Source: Pseudolabrys sp. (GTDB lineage: Bacteria > Pseudomonadota > Alphaproteobacteria > Rhizobiales > Xanthobacteraceae). From it: a stretch of 64,000 nucleotides of DNA. Below, piece by piece: positions 51,464-60,883 of the stretch. The notes beneath the pieces were generated by a model. That model was not told where the DNA came from, did not search any database, and saw nothing but the letters and a program-made list of their open reading frames with translations. The DNA is taken from the NCBI GenBank assembly GCA_017849615.1, contig JAFIGS010000017.1:525290-589289 (forward strand), in the 5' to 3' direction. The position numbers were made by a program, and so were the translations under genes. Position 1 is the first letter of the stretch; each line of letters begins with the position of its first letter.

Positions 51464-51730
51464 TCATCGCATCTGTCCCGGCACGAAACGGCCCTGCTCG
51501 TCGATATGCGCCGGCACGTAGCGCGAGCCCGGCTCATAGCCGCCATATTGCGCGAAATAAACGAAGCTGCCCACCACCAGCACGAGGGCGGCGATGGCCA
51601 GCCACACGATCCGCTTGACCGGCCAGGATTCCGGGTCGAACACGCCGGCCTTTGTCGACCACAGAAACACCGCGTAGAGCGCGAACGGCATGACGAAAAG
51701 CGCAACTTCAATAGCGATGGTGCGGATCAT
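51464..51730 (-). CDS. DUF6111-type small membrane protein (88 aa)
   Basis: An 88-aa protein with two transmembrane helices (residues about 5-23, IAIEVALFVMPFALYAVF, and 43-60, WLAIAALVLVVGSFVYFAQ) and a short C-terminal tail GYEPGSRYVPAHIDEQGRF. The start overlaps the Nudix stop by 4 bp (ATGA) and is preceded by GGAGAGGAT. The arrangement with the Nudix and CCA genes matches Rhizobiales, where the product is a DUF6111 protein of unknown function. Confidence 0.75.
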   Translation of the reverse strand: MIRTIAIEVALFVMPFALYAVFLWSTKAGVFDPESWPVKRIVWLAIAALVLVVGSFVYFAQYGGYEPGSRYVPAHIDEQGRFVPGQMR

Positions 51731-52389
51731 CGGTAGATCCTCTCCCGCATGTTGCGCAGGATGCCGGCCGTGACGCCCCAGATATAACGCTCGCCGAAGG
51801 TGATCGCGTAATAGTGCCGCTCCACGCCCTGCCACTGCCGCGAATGCATCTCCATGTTGTCGTCCGCCATCAGGAAAGCGAGCGGCACCTCGAAAGCGAC
51901 ATCGACTTCGGCGGTGTTGAGCGTGAGCGCAAAGCCCGGCTCGACCCGCGCGACCAGCGGCACAATGCGGTAGCCGAGCGTCGTCATGTAGAGATCGAGA
52001 TAGCCGAGCGGCTCGACGAGTTCGCGCGACAGCCCGATTTCCTCCTCCGCTTCGCGCAGCGCCGCCGCCTTCGGGTCGGCATCGGTCTTGTCGATCTTGC
52101 CGCCGGGAAATGAAATCTGCCCCGGATGGTCCGGCAGATGCTGCGCGCGCTGGGTCAGCAGCACCGTCGGTTCGGGATGATCGACGACGGCGATCAGCAC
52201 CGCCGCGGGACGGATCGGCCGCACCTGCGCGATCTTCGCCATCACCGGCTCGGCGTCGTGGTCGCCCCGCGCCGGCACGAAATCCGGATCGGTGATGCCG
52301 TGCGGCATGTCCAGCGTCAGCCGCTCGCGCACGCGCGCAAAGAATTCGGCCGACGAGAGCGGCGCGGGCCGCGATTGCGGGTCAAGCAT
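51727..52389 (-). CDS. Nudix hydrolase, CoA pyrophosphatase-like
   Basis: A 220-aa Nudix enzyme. The CoA-specific motif LLTQRAQHLPDHPGQISFPG precedes the Nudix box GKIDKTDADPKAAALREAEE followed by EIGL, with the catalytic Glu residues intact. It hydrolyses CoA or its derivatives to phosphopantetheine and 3',5'-ADP, or related dinucleotides. Its start overlaps the DUF1285 stop by 1 bp and its stop overlaps the DUF6111 start by 4, so the three are translationally linked. Typical family length. Confidence 0.92.
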   Translation of the reverse strand: MLDPQSRPAPLSSAEFFARVRERLTLDMPHGITDPDFVPARGDHDAEPVMAKIAQVRPIRPAAVLIAVVDHPEPTVLLTQRAQHLPDHPGQISFPGGKIDKTDADPKAAALREAEEEIGLSRELVEPLGYLDLYMTTLGYRIVPLVARVEPGFALTLNTAEVDVAFEVPLAFLMADDNMEMHSRQWQGVERHYYAITFGERYIWGVTAGILRNMRERIYR

Positions 52390-53027
52390 CAGGAAAACTC
52401 CCGCAGGGCGCTGGCCTCAGCCATCGGATAGAATTCGCCGCCCGAAGCGACGCCGAACATCGTCTTGCCGTCTATAGCGCGCTCTTCGCCCAGGTCGACC
52501 AGATCGTAGAACAGCGCCCGCGTCACTTTCGCCCACAGGTCGCTGCGAACGTGAAGATACGGCGCGAGCCCGCCATTCTCGGCGTCCTCTTCGAAACGCA
52601 ACGCATGGTCCGGACCGGCCGCAATCCATTCATCGACATTTGTCCGAAAATGCAATGTGCGGCCTTCGGCCGCGTCGTCCAGCCTGAGTTCCACGGCCGT
52701 GAAGGGCGCGTCGTCGACAACGATGCCGACCTTCTCCACCGGTGTGACCAGAAAATATTTGTCGCCCTCGCGCTTGAGCACCGAGGAGAACAGCTTGACC
52801 AGACCGGAACGGCCGATCGGGCTCTTCTCGTAGAACCAGGTGCCATCCGAGGCGATTCTCATGTCGAGATCGCCGCAAAACGGCGGATTCCACAGGTGCA
52901 CGGGGGGCAGGCCCTTGCCACCCTGCTCGCCGCCATCCTTGGGCAGCATGGCGGCAATACCGTCCAGGCCGCCCTTTTGGCGTCCCGGAGCCACCGCCGG
53001 CGGTCTGTCCTGCCCTGTCTTCGCCAT
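52389..53027 (-). CDS. DUF1285 domain protein
   Basis: A 212-aa protein of the DUF1285 family: LWNPPFCGDLDMRIASDGTW, FYEKSPIGRSGLVKLFSSVL, and the segment YLHVRSDLWAKVTRALFYDL with the conserved Trp/Arg. The fold is structurally related to cyclin-like or barwin types according to annotation, and the function is unknown. First gene of the leftward cluster; the N-terminal 35 residues are Gly/Pro-rich and probably disordered. It is divergent from MoxR, 212 bp away. Confidence 0.86.
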   Translation of the reverse strand: MAKTGQDRPPAVAPGRQKGGLDGIAAMLPKDGGEQGGKGLPPVHLWNPPFCGDLDMRIASDGTWFYEKSPIGRSGLVKLFSSVLKREGDKYFLVTPVEKVGIVVDDAPFTAVELRLDDAAEGRTLHFRTNVDEWIAAGPDHALRFEEDAENGGLAPYLHVRSDLWAKVTRALFYDLVDLGEERAIDGKTMFGVASGGEFYPMAEASALREFS

Positions 53028-53238
53028 TGTTACCTTCGTACTCTCCGGGGGCGCGTGGCTGTTCGCAACTTTGTGACAATCCCCGACGCCACAAGAAGAT
53101 AGCGTAGGCTACTCAAAATAATGAGGCAGATTCGGCAAGACGCCATAACTGCTTGGTGCGTTTGTTGCATCGCCTCTGGGCAAGAGCTTCTCGAAAGCCG
53201 GAGCGGCCGGCGCGGATCGGAAGCCGAAAGGGACAGAC

Positions 53239-54249
53239 ATGGCGTCGGCAGGCGGTGAAAGCATTGAAAAGCTGGAAGATATGATCGTGCGCGCGGCCGA
53301 GACCACGGCCGCCCATGTGCGCGCCGCCAAGGACGCGATCGGCACCGTCATCTTCGGCCAGGAGCAGGTGGTGGAACGGGCCATCATCACGGTGCTGTCC
53401 GGCGGCCATGCGCTGCTTGTCGGCGTGCCCGGCCTCGCCAAGACCAAGCTGGTGGAAACGATGGGCGTTGCGCTCGGTCTCGACGCCCGCCGCGTGCAGT
53501 TCACGCCCGACCTGATGCCCTCCGACATTCTCGGCTCGGAAGTGCTCGAGGAGAACGCCGCCGGCAAGCGCAGCTTCCGCTTCATCCCCGGCCCGGTCTT
53601 TGCCCAGCTTCTGATGGCCGACGAAATCAACCGCGCCTCGCCGCGCACCCAATCCGCCTTGCTGCAGGCGATGCAGGAACAGCATGTGACCGTCGCGGGC
53701 GCGCGGCACGACCTCCCCAAGCCATTCCATGTGCTGGCGACGCAGAACCCCCTGGAGCAGGAAGGCACCTATCCCCTGCCCGAAGCGCAGCTCGATCGCT
53801 TCCTCATGGAGATCGACGTCGATTATCCCGACATCGTCGCCGAGCGGAAAATCCTGTTCGACACGACCGGCGCCGAGGACAGCCAGGCCAAGGCGGCGAT
53901 GACCTCCGAAGACCTGATCTCGGCGCAGCGCCTGGTGCGTCGCCTGCCGGTCGGCGAGTCGGTGGTCGAGGCGATCCTGCAGCTCGTGCGTTCGGCGCGT
54001 CCCGGCGAGGAAGCCGGCGAACTCGGCCGTCACATCTCCTGGGGCCCCGGTCCGCGCGCCTCGCAGGCGCTGATGCTGGCGGTGCGCGCCCGCGCGCTGC
54101 TCGACAATCGCTTCGCGCCGTCGATCGACGACGTCCTCGAACTTGCCGAACCGGTGCTCAAACACCGCATGGCGCTCACCTTCGCCGCGCGCGCCGAAGG
54201 CGAAACCGTCGGCAATGTCATCAAGCGGCTGAAGTCGCGTATCGGATAA
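53239..54249 (+). CDS. MoxR family AAA+ ATPase
   Basis: A 336-aa AAA+ chaperone. Walker A is LVGVPGLAKTKLVE, Walker B LLMADEINRASPRTQSALLQ, and ATQNPLEQEGTYPLPEAQLD is sensor 1 with the conserved block, plus the C-terminal lid. MoxR proteins work with DUF58 and von Willebrand factor A proteins to insert metal or activate complexes. The ATG at 53239 has AAGGGAC upstream. It starts a tightly packed four-gene block (1-2 bp gaps or overlaps) with DUF58, DUF4159 and a second membrane protein. Confidence 0.95.
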   Translation: MASAGGESIEKLEDMIVRAAETTAAHVRAAKDAIGTVIFGQEQVVERAIITVLSGGHALLVGVPGLAKTKLVETMGVALGLDARRVQFTPDLMPSDILGSEVLEENAAGKRSFRFIPGPVFAQLLMADEINRASPRTQSALLQAMQEQHVTVAGARHDLPKPFHVLATQNPLEQEGTYPLPEAQLDRFLMEIDVDYPDIVAERKILFDTTGAEDSQAKAAMTSEDLISAQRLVRRLPVGESVVEAILQLVRSARPGEEAGELGRHISWGPGPRASQALMLAVRARALLDNRFAPSIDDVLELAEPVLKHRMALTFAARAEGETVGNVIKRLKSRIG

Positions 54250-54250
54250 T

Positions 54251-55207
54251 ATGGCGGACAACGTTTTGGCCGAGCCGACCGTTACAGGAACCAGCGCGAC
54301 GCCCGTCAATGCCGCAGCCGGCAAGAGCAGCAAGCTGGCCGCGCGCATCCCCCGCCTCATCCTCGAGGCGCGGCGGGTCGCGGCGACGCTGATCCACGGT
54401 CTGCACGGCCGCCGCCGCGCCGGCACCGGCGAGAACTTCTGGCAGTATCGGCATTTCTCGTCCGGCGAACCGGCGAACCGTATCGACTGGCGGAGATCGG
54501 CACGCGACGATCATCTTTATGTCCGCGAGCGCGAATGGGAGGCCTCGCATACGATCTGGATGTGGGCCGACCGCTCGCCCTCGATGGAGTTTTCCTCGCA
54601 CCTGACCGAATGGTCCAAGCTCGACCGCGCTCTGGTCGTATCCTTTGCGCTGTCGGAAGTGCTGGTGCAGGGCGGCGAGCGCATCGGCATTCCGTTCCTG
54701 ATGCGTCCTTCGTCCAGCCGCAACGTCATCGAGACAATGGCGCAGCGTATCATCCATGATCGCACCGAGAGGCCGAGCCTGCCGCCGAATTTCGCGCCGG
54801 CGCCGTTCTCCGAAGTGGTGATCTTCTCCGACCTGTGGAGCCCGATCAGCGAGTACAAGAAGATGATCGGACAGCTCGCCGCCAATGGCGCGCGCGGCCA
54901 CGTGGTGCAAGTCTGCGATCCGGCGGAAGAGACCTTCCCCTATTCCGGCCGCGTCGAGTTCGTCGAATCCGAAGGCCTCGGCAGCGTTACCGCCGGCCGC
55001 GCCGAGACTTGGCGCAACGATTACCAGGCACTGCTCGCCAATCACCGCGCCGCGCTGCGCGCCGAGACCGAAGCGCTCGGCTGGACTTTCACCGTTCATC
55101 GCACCGACCGTGGCCCGACCGAACTGCTGTTCGCCTTGCATGGCCGCATGGGCGCGCACTCGGTCCAGACTGCGATCAACAGCCGGCACACCGGGAGCGT
55201 GGCATGA
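54251..55207 (+). CDS. DUF58 domain protein
   Basis: A 318-aa protein. The DUF58 core is NFWQYRHFSSGEPANRIDWR, RSARDDHLYVREREWEASHT and MWADRSPSMEFSSHLTEWSK (a von Willebrand A-like metal site, DRSPS). The N-terminus (residues 1-35) is Ala/Lys-rich. No transmembrane helix is evident. Partner of MoxR, 1 bp downstream of it, and overlaps the DUF4159 gene start by 4 bp. A co-operating role is known for the family; its target here is unknown. Confidence 0.92.
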   Translation: MADNVLAEPTVTGTSATPVNAAAGKSSKLAARIPRLILEARRVAATLIHGLHGRRRAGTGENFWQYRHFSSGEPANRIDWRRSARDDHLYVREREWEASHTIWMWADRSPSMEFSSHLTEWSKLDRALVVSFALSEVLVQGGERIGIPFLMRPSSSRNVIETMAQRIIHDRTERPSLPPNFAPAPFSEVVIFSDLWSPISEYKKMIGQLAANGARGHVVQVCDPAEETFPYSGRVEFVESEGLGSVTAGRAETWRNDYQALLANHRAALRAETEALGWTFTVHRTDRGPTELLFALHGRMGAHSVQTAINSRHTGSVA

Positions 55208-58062
55208 TGGGTTCGCTCCCGCTCGCTTTCGCTCAGCCGCTGATCCTGCTCGGCCTGTTGTCGTTGCCGGTGCTGTGGTGGCTGCTGCGGCTGGTGCCGC
55301 CGCGGCCGCGCGTCGTGTCCTTCCCGCCGACGCGGCTCCTGTTCGACATCGCGCCGAAGGAAGAAACGCCATCTCGCACGCCGTGGTGGCTGATCCTCTT
55401 GCGCCTGCTGCTCGCGGCGCTCGTGATTTTCGCCGCAGCCGGCCCGTTGTGGAATCCGCCGGTCGCGACCGGGGCGAAGAACGCGCCGCTGCTCATTCTC
55501 GTCGACGACGGCTGGGCCGCCGCGGCGGCCTGGGACGTTCGCCTGCGCACCGCCGACGAACTGATGGCGCGCGCCGAAGCCGACAGCCGCGGCGTCGCCC
55601 TGCTGCCGCTGTCGGAAACGGCGCGCGATATTTCGCTGCAGGTCGCCGGCGCGCTGCGCGTGCAGGCGAAGCAGCTCAAGCCGAAGCCGTATTCGGTCGA
55701 TCGCGTCGAGGCGCTGCCGGTGATCGATCGTTTCCTGAAAACGACACCGGAAGCCGAGATCGTCTGGCTGTCCGATGGCGTCGACATGGGCAAGGGTACG
55801 GGCTTCATCGACGGCCTCAAGCAGATCGCCGGCTCGCGGCCGATGACCGTGGTGTCGGGCGGCACGACCATCCCGCACGCGCTCGCCGCCGCGGACAATG
55901 CCGCCGGTGCGCTCACGGTGAAGGTGTTGCGCGCACAGACCGGCGTTGCCGAAAACGGTCTCATTCACGCCATCGACCTCAAGGGCCTGCCGCTCGGCGA
56001 TGCGCCGTTTGCTTTCGGCGCCGGCGACCGCGAGGCTGAAGCACGCATCACCCTTCCGGTGGAAATCCGCAACGACGTGGCGCGCCTCGAAATCGCCGGC
56101 GAGCGCTCGGCCGGCGCGGTGCAACTGCTCGACAATCGCTGGCGGCGGCGCACCATCGGCGTCGTCTCGGGTTCGGCGGCCGACCGCTCGCAGCCGCTGC
56201 TCGGCGCCTCATACTATCTGTCGCGCGCACTCAATCCCTTCGCCGACGTCCGGCTCGCCGAAAGCGTCGCGCCGGCCGAAGCGATCGGCCGCTTCCTCGA
56301 TCAGCGCCTGCCGATGCTGGTGCTGGCCGATGTCGGCAATGTCGCCGAGGCGCGCGGCCGGCTCGACACCTGGATCGAGAATGGCGGCGTGCTGGTGCGC
56401 TTTGCCGGGCCGCATCTCGCCGCCGGCAGCGACGACCTCGTGCCGGTGCGGCTGCGCCGCGGCGGCCGCATTCTCGGCGGCGCGCTGAGCTGGGAGAAGC
56501 CGCAGCAGCTTGCCGCTTTCTCACGCGACGGCCCCTTTGCTTCGACGGCGGTGCCGAACGATGTCACCGTCACCCGTCAGGTGCTGGCCGAGCCCGATGC
56601 GACGCTCCCCGATCGCACCTGGGCGACGCTGGCGGACGGCACGCCGCTCGTCACTGCGCAAAAGCGCGGCAAGGGTCTGATCGTGCTGTTTCACGTAACA
56701 GCGGATACGCGCTGGTCCGATTTGCCGCTGTCCGGCGCTTTCGTCGACATGCTGCGCCAGACCGTGTCGCTCGCCGGCGCGACGCCGGCCGCCGACGGTG
56801 ACGCCGCCGCGGGCGGCCGCGGGCAGGCGGTGGCGGCGACGCGGGTGCTTGACGGCTTCGGCGCGTTCACGGTGCCCGCGGCGACCGTGCGGCCGGTGCC
56901 GTCCGGCTTCGCCGGCCGCGCCAGCAGCGACCATCCGCCCGGATTCTACGGCCCGCCGGAGGGCCTGGTCGCCGTCAATACGCTGCTGCCGGAGGACCGC
57001 CCGCTTCCGCTCGACGTCACGGCGCTGAACGCGCGGCAGGACGTCTACCGCTTCGGCGAGCCGGTCGATCTGCGCGGCCCGGTGTTCATGGCCGCGTTCG
57101 GCCTGATCGCGCTCGATGCGCTCGTGGTGTTCGTGCTCGCCGGCGGCCTCGCCGCCTTTGCCCGCCGCCGCAGCGCCGCGACCGCCGCGATCCTGATCGT
57201 CGCCCTCGCCGGCGCGCTGGCGACGCCGCGCACCGCGCAGGCGCAATCGACCCTGATGCCGCCGCAGAGCCTGCCGCAGCGCACGCCGCTGTCGCCGCAG
57301 CAGCAGGACTTCGCCATCAAGGCGACGCAGCAGACGCATCTGGCTTACATCGTCACCGGCGACGCCGACGTGGACGAGATCAGCCGCGCCGGCCTCTCCG
57401 GCCTGACGCTGTTCCTGGCGCAACGCACGGCGCTCGAACCGGGCGAGCCCGTCGGCCTCGATCCCTCGCGCGACGAACTGTCGTTCTTTCCGGTGATCTA
57501 CTGGCCGATTTCCGAGCGCGCCGCCAAGCCGTCGCGTGCGACGCTCGACCGCATCGACACCTACATGAAGCAAGGCGGCACCGTGCTGTTCGATACGCGC
57601 GATGCCATCGACGCGCCGCCCGGCCCCGACGGCGAGACGCGCTCGCCGGGCATGGTGGCGCTGCGCGCCATCCTGTCTTCGCTCGATGTGCCGGAACTCG
57701 AGCCGATTCGCGCCGACCATGTGCTCAACAAGACGTTCTTCCTGATGAAGGACTTCCCCGGCCGCTTCACAACAGGCCGGCTCTGGGTCGAGGCGCTGCC
57801 CGAAGACGTCGAGGAAGATCCGAGCCGCCCGGCGCGCGCCGGCGACGGCGTATCGTCCATCATGATCACGTCGAACGATCTGGCCGGCGCCTGGGCGCTG
57901 CGGCCCGACGGCCAGGCCATGCTGCCGCTGGTGCCGGGCGAGCCGCGCCAGCGCGAATTCGCCTTCCGCGCCGGCGTCAACATCGTGATGTACGCGCTGA
58001 CCGGCAACTACAAGGCAGACCAGGTGCACATCCCCGCTTTGCTCGAACGGTTGGGGCAGTGA
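55204..58062 (+). CDS. Large membrane protein: BatA-like N-terminus, DUF4159 C-terminus
   Basis: A 952-aa inner-membrane protein. The N-terminal 90 residues (LAFAQPLILLGLLSLPVLWW, LVPPRPRVVSFPPTRLLFDI) match the BatA/aerotolerance-regulator N-terminal family with two helices. A von Willebrand-like region follows, then helices near 625-645 and 650-670, and a DUF4159 domain from about residue 700 (HLAYIVTGDADVDEISRAGL, FFPVIYWPISERAAKP, FDTRDAIDAPPGPDGE). The ATG at 55204 overlaps the DUF58 stop. Expected to be the membrane partner of the MoxR-DUF58 system. Confidence 0.88.
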   Translation: MMGSLPLAFAQPLILLGLLSLPVLWWLLRLVPPRPRVVSFPPTRLLFDIAPKEETPSRTPWWLILLRLLLAALVIFAAAGPLWNPPVATGAKNAPLLILVDDGWAAAAAWDVRLRTADELMARAEADSRGVALLPLSETARDISLQVAGALRVQAKQLKPKPYSVDRVEALPVIDRFLKTTPEAEIVWLSDGVDMGKGTGFIDGLKQIAGSRPMTVVSGGTTIPHALAAADNAAGALTVKVLRAQTGVAENGLIHAIDLKGLPLGDAPFAFGAGDREAEARITLPVEIRNDVARLEIAGERSAGAVQLLDNRWRRRTIGVVSGSAADRSQPLLGASYYLSRALNPFADVRLAESVAPAEAIGRFLDQRLPMLVLADVGNVAEARGRLDTWIENGGVLVRFAGPHLAAGSDDLVPVRLRRGGRILGGALSWEKPQQLAAFSRDGPFASTAVPNDVTVTRQVLAEPDATLPDRTWATLADGTPLVTAQKRGKGLIVLFHVTADTRWSDLPLSGAFVDMLRQTVSLAGATPAADGDAAAGGRGQAVAATRVLDGFGAFTVPAATVRPVPSGFAGRASSDHPPGFYGPPEGLVAVNTLLPEDRPLPLDVTALNARQDVYRFGEPVDLRGPVFMAAFGLIALDALVVFVLAGGLAAFARRRSAATAAILIVALAGALATPRTAQAQSTLMPPQSLPQRTPLSPQQQDFAIKATQQTHLAYIVTGDADVDEISRAGLSGLTLFLAQRTALEPGEPVGLDPSRDELSFFPVIYWPISERAAKPSRATLDRIDTYMKQGGTVLFDTRDAIDAPPGPDGETRSPGMVALRAILSSLDVPELEPIRADHVLNKTFFLMKDFPGRFTTGRLWVEALPEDVEEDPSRPARAGDGVSSIMITSNDLAGAWALRPDGQAMLPLVPGEPRQREFAFRAGVNIVMYALTGNYKADQVHIPALLERLGQ

Positions 58063-58063
58063 C

Positions 58064-60133
58064 ATGAATCTCGGCGTCGCCTTCGCACCGCTGGTTCCGC
58101 AATACGTCGTCTGGACGGCATTCGGCGTCGCCGTGCTGCTGTCGATCCTGCTGCTGGTCGCGCGCAGCCGCGGCGCGGTCATGCGCACCGTCGCCATGGC
58201 GCTGCTGGTGCTCGCGCTCGCCAACCCGTCGATGACGCGCGAGGACCGCGACCCGATCCCGTCGGTCGCCGCCGTCATCGTCGACAAGAGCCCGAGCCAG
58301 GAATTCGGCGACCGCGATGCCCAGACCGAACAGGCGCGCGAGACTTTGCTCAACCGCCTGAAGGGCATTCCCGGTCTCGAAGTGCGTGTCGCCGAGGCCG
58401 GCGCCGCCGACGGCGAGACCGACGGCACGCGGCTGTTCACCGCGCTGTCCTCGACGCTCGCCGACGTGCCGCCGGATCGCATCGCCGGCGCGGTGATGAT
58501 CACCGACGGCCGCGTTCACGACATTCCGGCGAACGCAGCGGCGCTCGGCTTTGCCGCGCCGCTGCATGCGCTGATCACCGGCCACGCCAACGAGATCGAC
58601 CGCCGCGTCGTTCTCACGCAGACGCCGCGCTTCGGCATTGTCGGCCAGATGCAGACCATCGGCTTCAAGATCGAGGACCAGGGCGTCCCGGCCGGTCCCG
58701 TGCAGGTGACCGTGCGGCGCGACGGCGAACTGCTCGAACAGCGCACCGTCAACAGCGGCGACGAAGTCCGCATGCAGGTGCAGATCCCGCATGGCGGGCC
58801 CAACATCGTCGAGGTCGAGGCGGCGCCGCTCGCCAACGAACTGACTTTGGTCAACAACCGCGCCGTCATCTCCATCGACGGCGTGCGCGACAAGCTGCGC
58901 GTGCTGCTCGTCTCGGGCGAACCGCATGCCGGCGAGCGCACCTGGCGCAACCTGCTCAAGTCCGACGCCTCGGTCGATCTCGTCCACTTCACCATTCTGC
59001 GGCCGCCGGAAAAGCAGGACGGCACGCCGATCAACGAACTGTCGCTGATCGCCTTCCCGACGCGCGAGCTGTTCCAGCAGAAGATCGGCGAATTCCAGCT
59101 CATCATCTTCGACCGGTATGCCCGGCAGGGCGTGCTGCCGATGATCTATTTCGACAACATCGCGCGCTATGTCCGCAACGGCGGCGCGGTGATGATCGCG
59201 GCCGGCCCCGATTATGCGTCGACGAGTTCGATCTGGCGCACGCCGCTCGATGTCATCCTGCCGGCCGAGCCGTCCGGCGACGTCACCGAGCAGAGCTTCA
59301 AGGCCCGCATCTCCGATGCCGGCAAACGCCATCCGGTCACCCGTGCGCTCGAAGGCTCCGACGTCGATCCGCCGCAGTGGAGCAACTGGTTCCGGCTGGT
59401 CAACACCAAGCGCACCATGGGCACGCCCGTGATGGAAGGCCCGGACGGCAAGCCGCTGCTGGTGCTGGCGCGCGAAGGCGAAGGCCGCGTCGCGCTGATG
59501 CTGTCCGATCACATCTGGCTGTGGGCGCGCGGCTATGAAGGCGGCGGCCCGCATCTCGATCTTTTGCGCCGGCTGTCGCACTGGCTGATGAAGCAGCCCG
59601 ACCTCGAAGAGGAAGCGCTGCGCCTGATCGTGCGCGGCCGCGACATGACCGTGCAGCGCCAGACCATGGCGGACGCGGTGGCGGACATCACCCTCACCTC
59701 GCCGTCCGGCAAAACCCAGACGCTCAAGCTGTCGGCGGCGGAGCCCGGCCTGTGGCGCTCGCAGGTGCCGGCCAACGAACTCGGCCTGTGGCGCGCCACC
59801 GACGGCAAGCTCACCGCGCTGGTGAATGTCGGCCCGGCCAATCCGCGCGAATTCCAGGAAGTGACCTCGACCACCCAGACGCTGGCGTCGCTCGCGGACA
59901 GCACCGGCGGCAGCGTGCGCCGTCTTGCCGAGAACGCCGGCGGCCTTGAAGTGCCGCGCGTCGTACCGGTGCGCACCGCCTCGACCTACAAGGGCGAGGA
60001 CTGGATCGGCATGAAGATGCGCGACGTCTCCGTGGTGCGCGGCATCGGCGTGCTGCCGATCTTCTCCGGGCTGATCGGCCTCCTGCTGCTGGTCGGCTCG
60101 CTGGCGCTGACATGGGCGCGGGAAGGCCGCTAG
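58064..60133 (+). CDS. Membrane protein of the MoxR block (glutamine-amidotransferase-like domain)
   Basis: A 689-aa protein with N-terminal helices (VVWTAFGVAVLLSILLLVAR and VMRTVAMALLVLALANPSM), a large periplasmic part and a final helix near residue 670. The middle resembles the class I glutamine-amidotransferase-like fold used in Bat-type systems (VAAVIVDKSPSQEFGDRDAQ near the start, FDRYARQGVLPMIYFDN later). It starts 1 bp after the DUF4159 gene and ends the block; repeat copy 5 begins 5 bp downstream. Its exact family name is uncertain and no reaction is assigned. Confidence 0.8.
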   Translation: MNLGVAFAPLVPQYVVWTAFGVAVLLSILLLVARSRGAVMRTVAMALLVLALANPSMTREDRDPIPSVAAVIVDKSPSQEFGDRDAQTEQARETLLNRLKGIPGLEVRVAEAGAADGETDGTRLFTALSSTLADVPPDRIAGAVMITDGRVHDIPANAAALGFAAPLHALITGHANEIDRRVVLTQTPRFGIVGQMQTIGFKIEDQGVPAGPVQVTVRRDGELLEQRTVNSGDEVRMQVQIPHGGPNIVEVEAAPLANELTLVNNRAVISIDGVRDKLRVLLVSGEPHAGERTWRNLLKSDASVDLVHFTILRPPEKQDGTPINELSLIAFPTRELFQQKIGEFQLIIFDRYARQGVLPMIYFDNIARYVRNGGAVMIAAGPDYASTSSIWRTPLDVILPAEPSGDVTEQSFKARISDAGKRHPVTRALEGSDVDPPQWSNWFRLVNTKRTMGTPVMEGPDGKPLLVLAREGEGRVALMLSDHIWLWARGYEGGGPHLDLLRRLSHWLMKQPDLEEEALRLIVRGRDMTVQRQTMADAVADITLTSPSGKTQTLKLSAAEPGLWRSQVPANELGLWRATDGKLTALVNVGPANPREFQEVTSTTQTLASLADSTGGSVRRLAENAGGLEVPRVVPVRTASTYKGEDWIGMKMRDVSVVRGIGVLPIFSGLIGLLLLVGSLALTWAREGR

Positions 60134-60138
60134 ATTCT

Positions 60139-60240
60139 GTCATTCCGGGGCGCCGTGAAACGGCGAGCCCGGAATCCATATTCCCGGTCCTGTGAATATG
60201 GATTCCGGGCCCGCTTGCTTCGCAAGCGTCCCGGAATGAC
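60139..60240. repeat. Dispersed palindromic repeat, copy 5
   Basis: 102 bp, GTCATTCCGGGGCG to CCGGAATGAC, inner GGAATCCAT / ATGGATTCC with two GANTC sites. Its right part and the next 11 bases up to the LysE start codon (60194-60251) are identical for 58 bp to copy 6 with its LysE start. Confidence 0.93.
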
Positions 60241-60248
60241 AATGGGGC

Positions 60249-60878
60249 ATGACCCTCTCCCTTTTCTTCGCCACCATGTTCGCCGGGTTTCTTTATTCGG
60301 TGATCCCCGGTCCGGCGGTGCTGCTGGTGTTCTCGCTTGCCGCCCAGCACGGCCGCGCCATGGGCGCCCGATTCCTGATCGGCCATATGGTCGGCGACAT
60401 CACCTGGAGCGCTCTGGCTTTCGCCTCCATCGTCGGCGTCAGCAAGATGGGGCCGCTGCTGTTCGACATCCTCGGCGCCGGCTGCGGTCTTTATCTGATC
60501 TATCTCGGCATCAAGGCGATCCGCGCCCGGTCGATCGGCGACGCGCCGGTGCTGCGCGGCCACATGCCCTATCGCGCCGGCTTCCTGTTCGGGCTCACCA
60601 ATCCGAAAGCCTATCCGGTGGCGGTCGCGGTCTTCACCGCGCTGATCGCGCGCTACACGATGGACCTGTCGTGGTCGTCGCTGCCGCTGATGGGGCTGTC
60701 GGCCTGGATCGGCCTCGTGCTCGGCTATGTCGCGACCTTGTTCTGGGCCGGGCTGCCGATCGTGCGGCGCTTCTTCCTGCTGCACGGCGTCGTGGTCACG
60801 CGCATCATCGGCGTGACCTTCGTGCTGTTCGGGTTGAAGTCGCTGGTGGACGCCGGGCGCTCGTTCCAGACGCGGTAG
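60249..60878 (+). CDS. LysE/RhtB family exporter 1
   Basis: A 209-aa inner-membrane amino-acid or small-metabolite exporter with about six helices. YSVIPGPAVLLVFSLAAQHG near residue 18, LFDILGAGCGLYLIYLGIKA, and GFLFGLTNPKAYPVAVAVFT are the family's GPA and NPK segments. The ATG at 60249 lies 8 nt after repeat copy 5; AATGGGG between them is the likely ribosome binding site. Substrate unknown. It is only distantly similar to the LysE gene at 63001 although their leaders are identical. Confidence 0.92.
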   Translation: MTLSLFFATMFAGFLYSVIPGPAVLLVFSLAAQHGRAMGARFLIGHMVGDITWSALAFASIVGVSKMGPLLFDILGAGCGLYLIYLGIKAIRARSIGDAPVLRGHMPYRAGFLFGLTNPKAYPVAVAVFTALIARYTMDLSWSSLPLMGLSAWIGLVLGYVATLFWAGLPIVRRFFLLHGVVVTRIIGVTFVLFGLKSLVDAGRSFQTR

Positions 60879-60883
60879 CGCTC

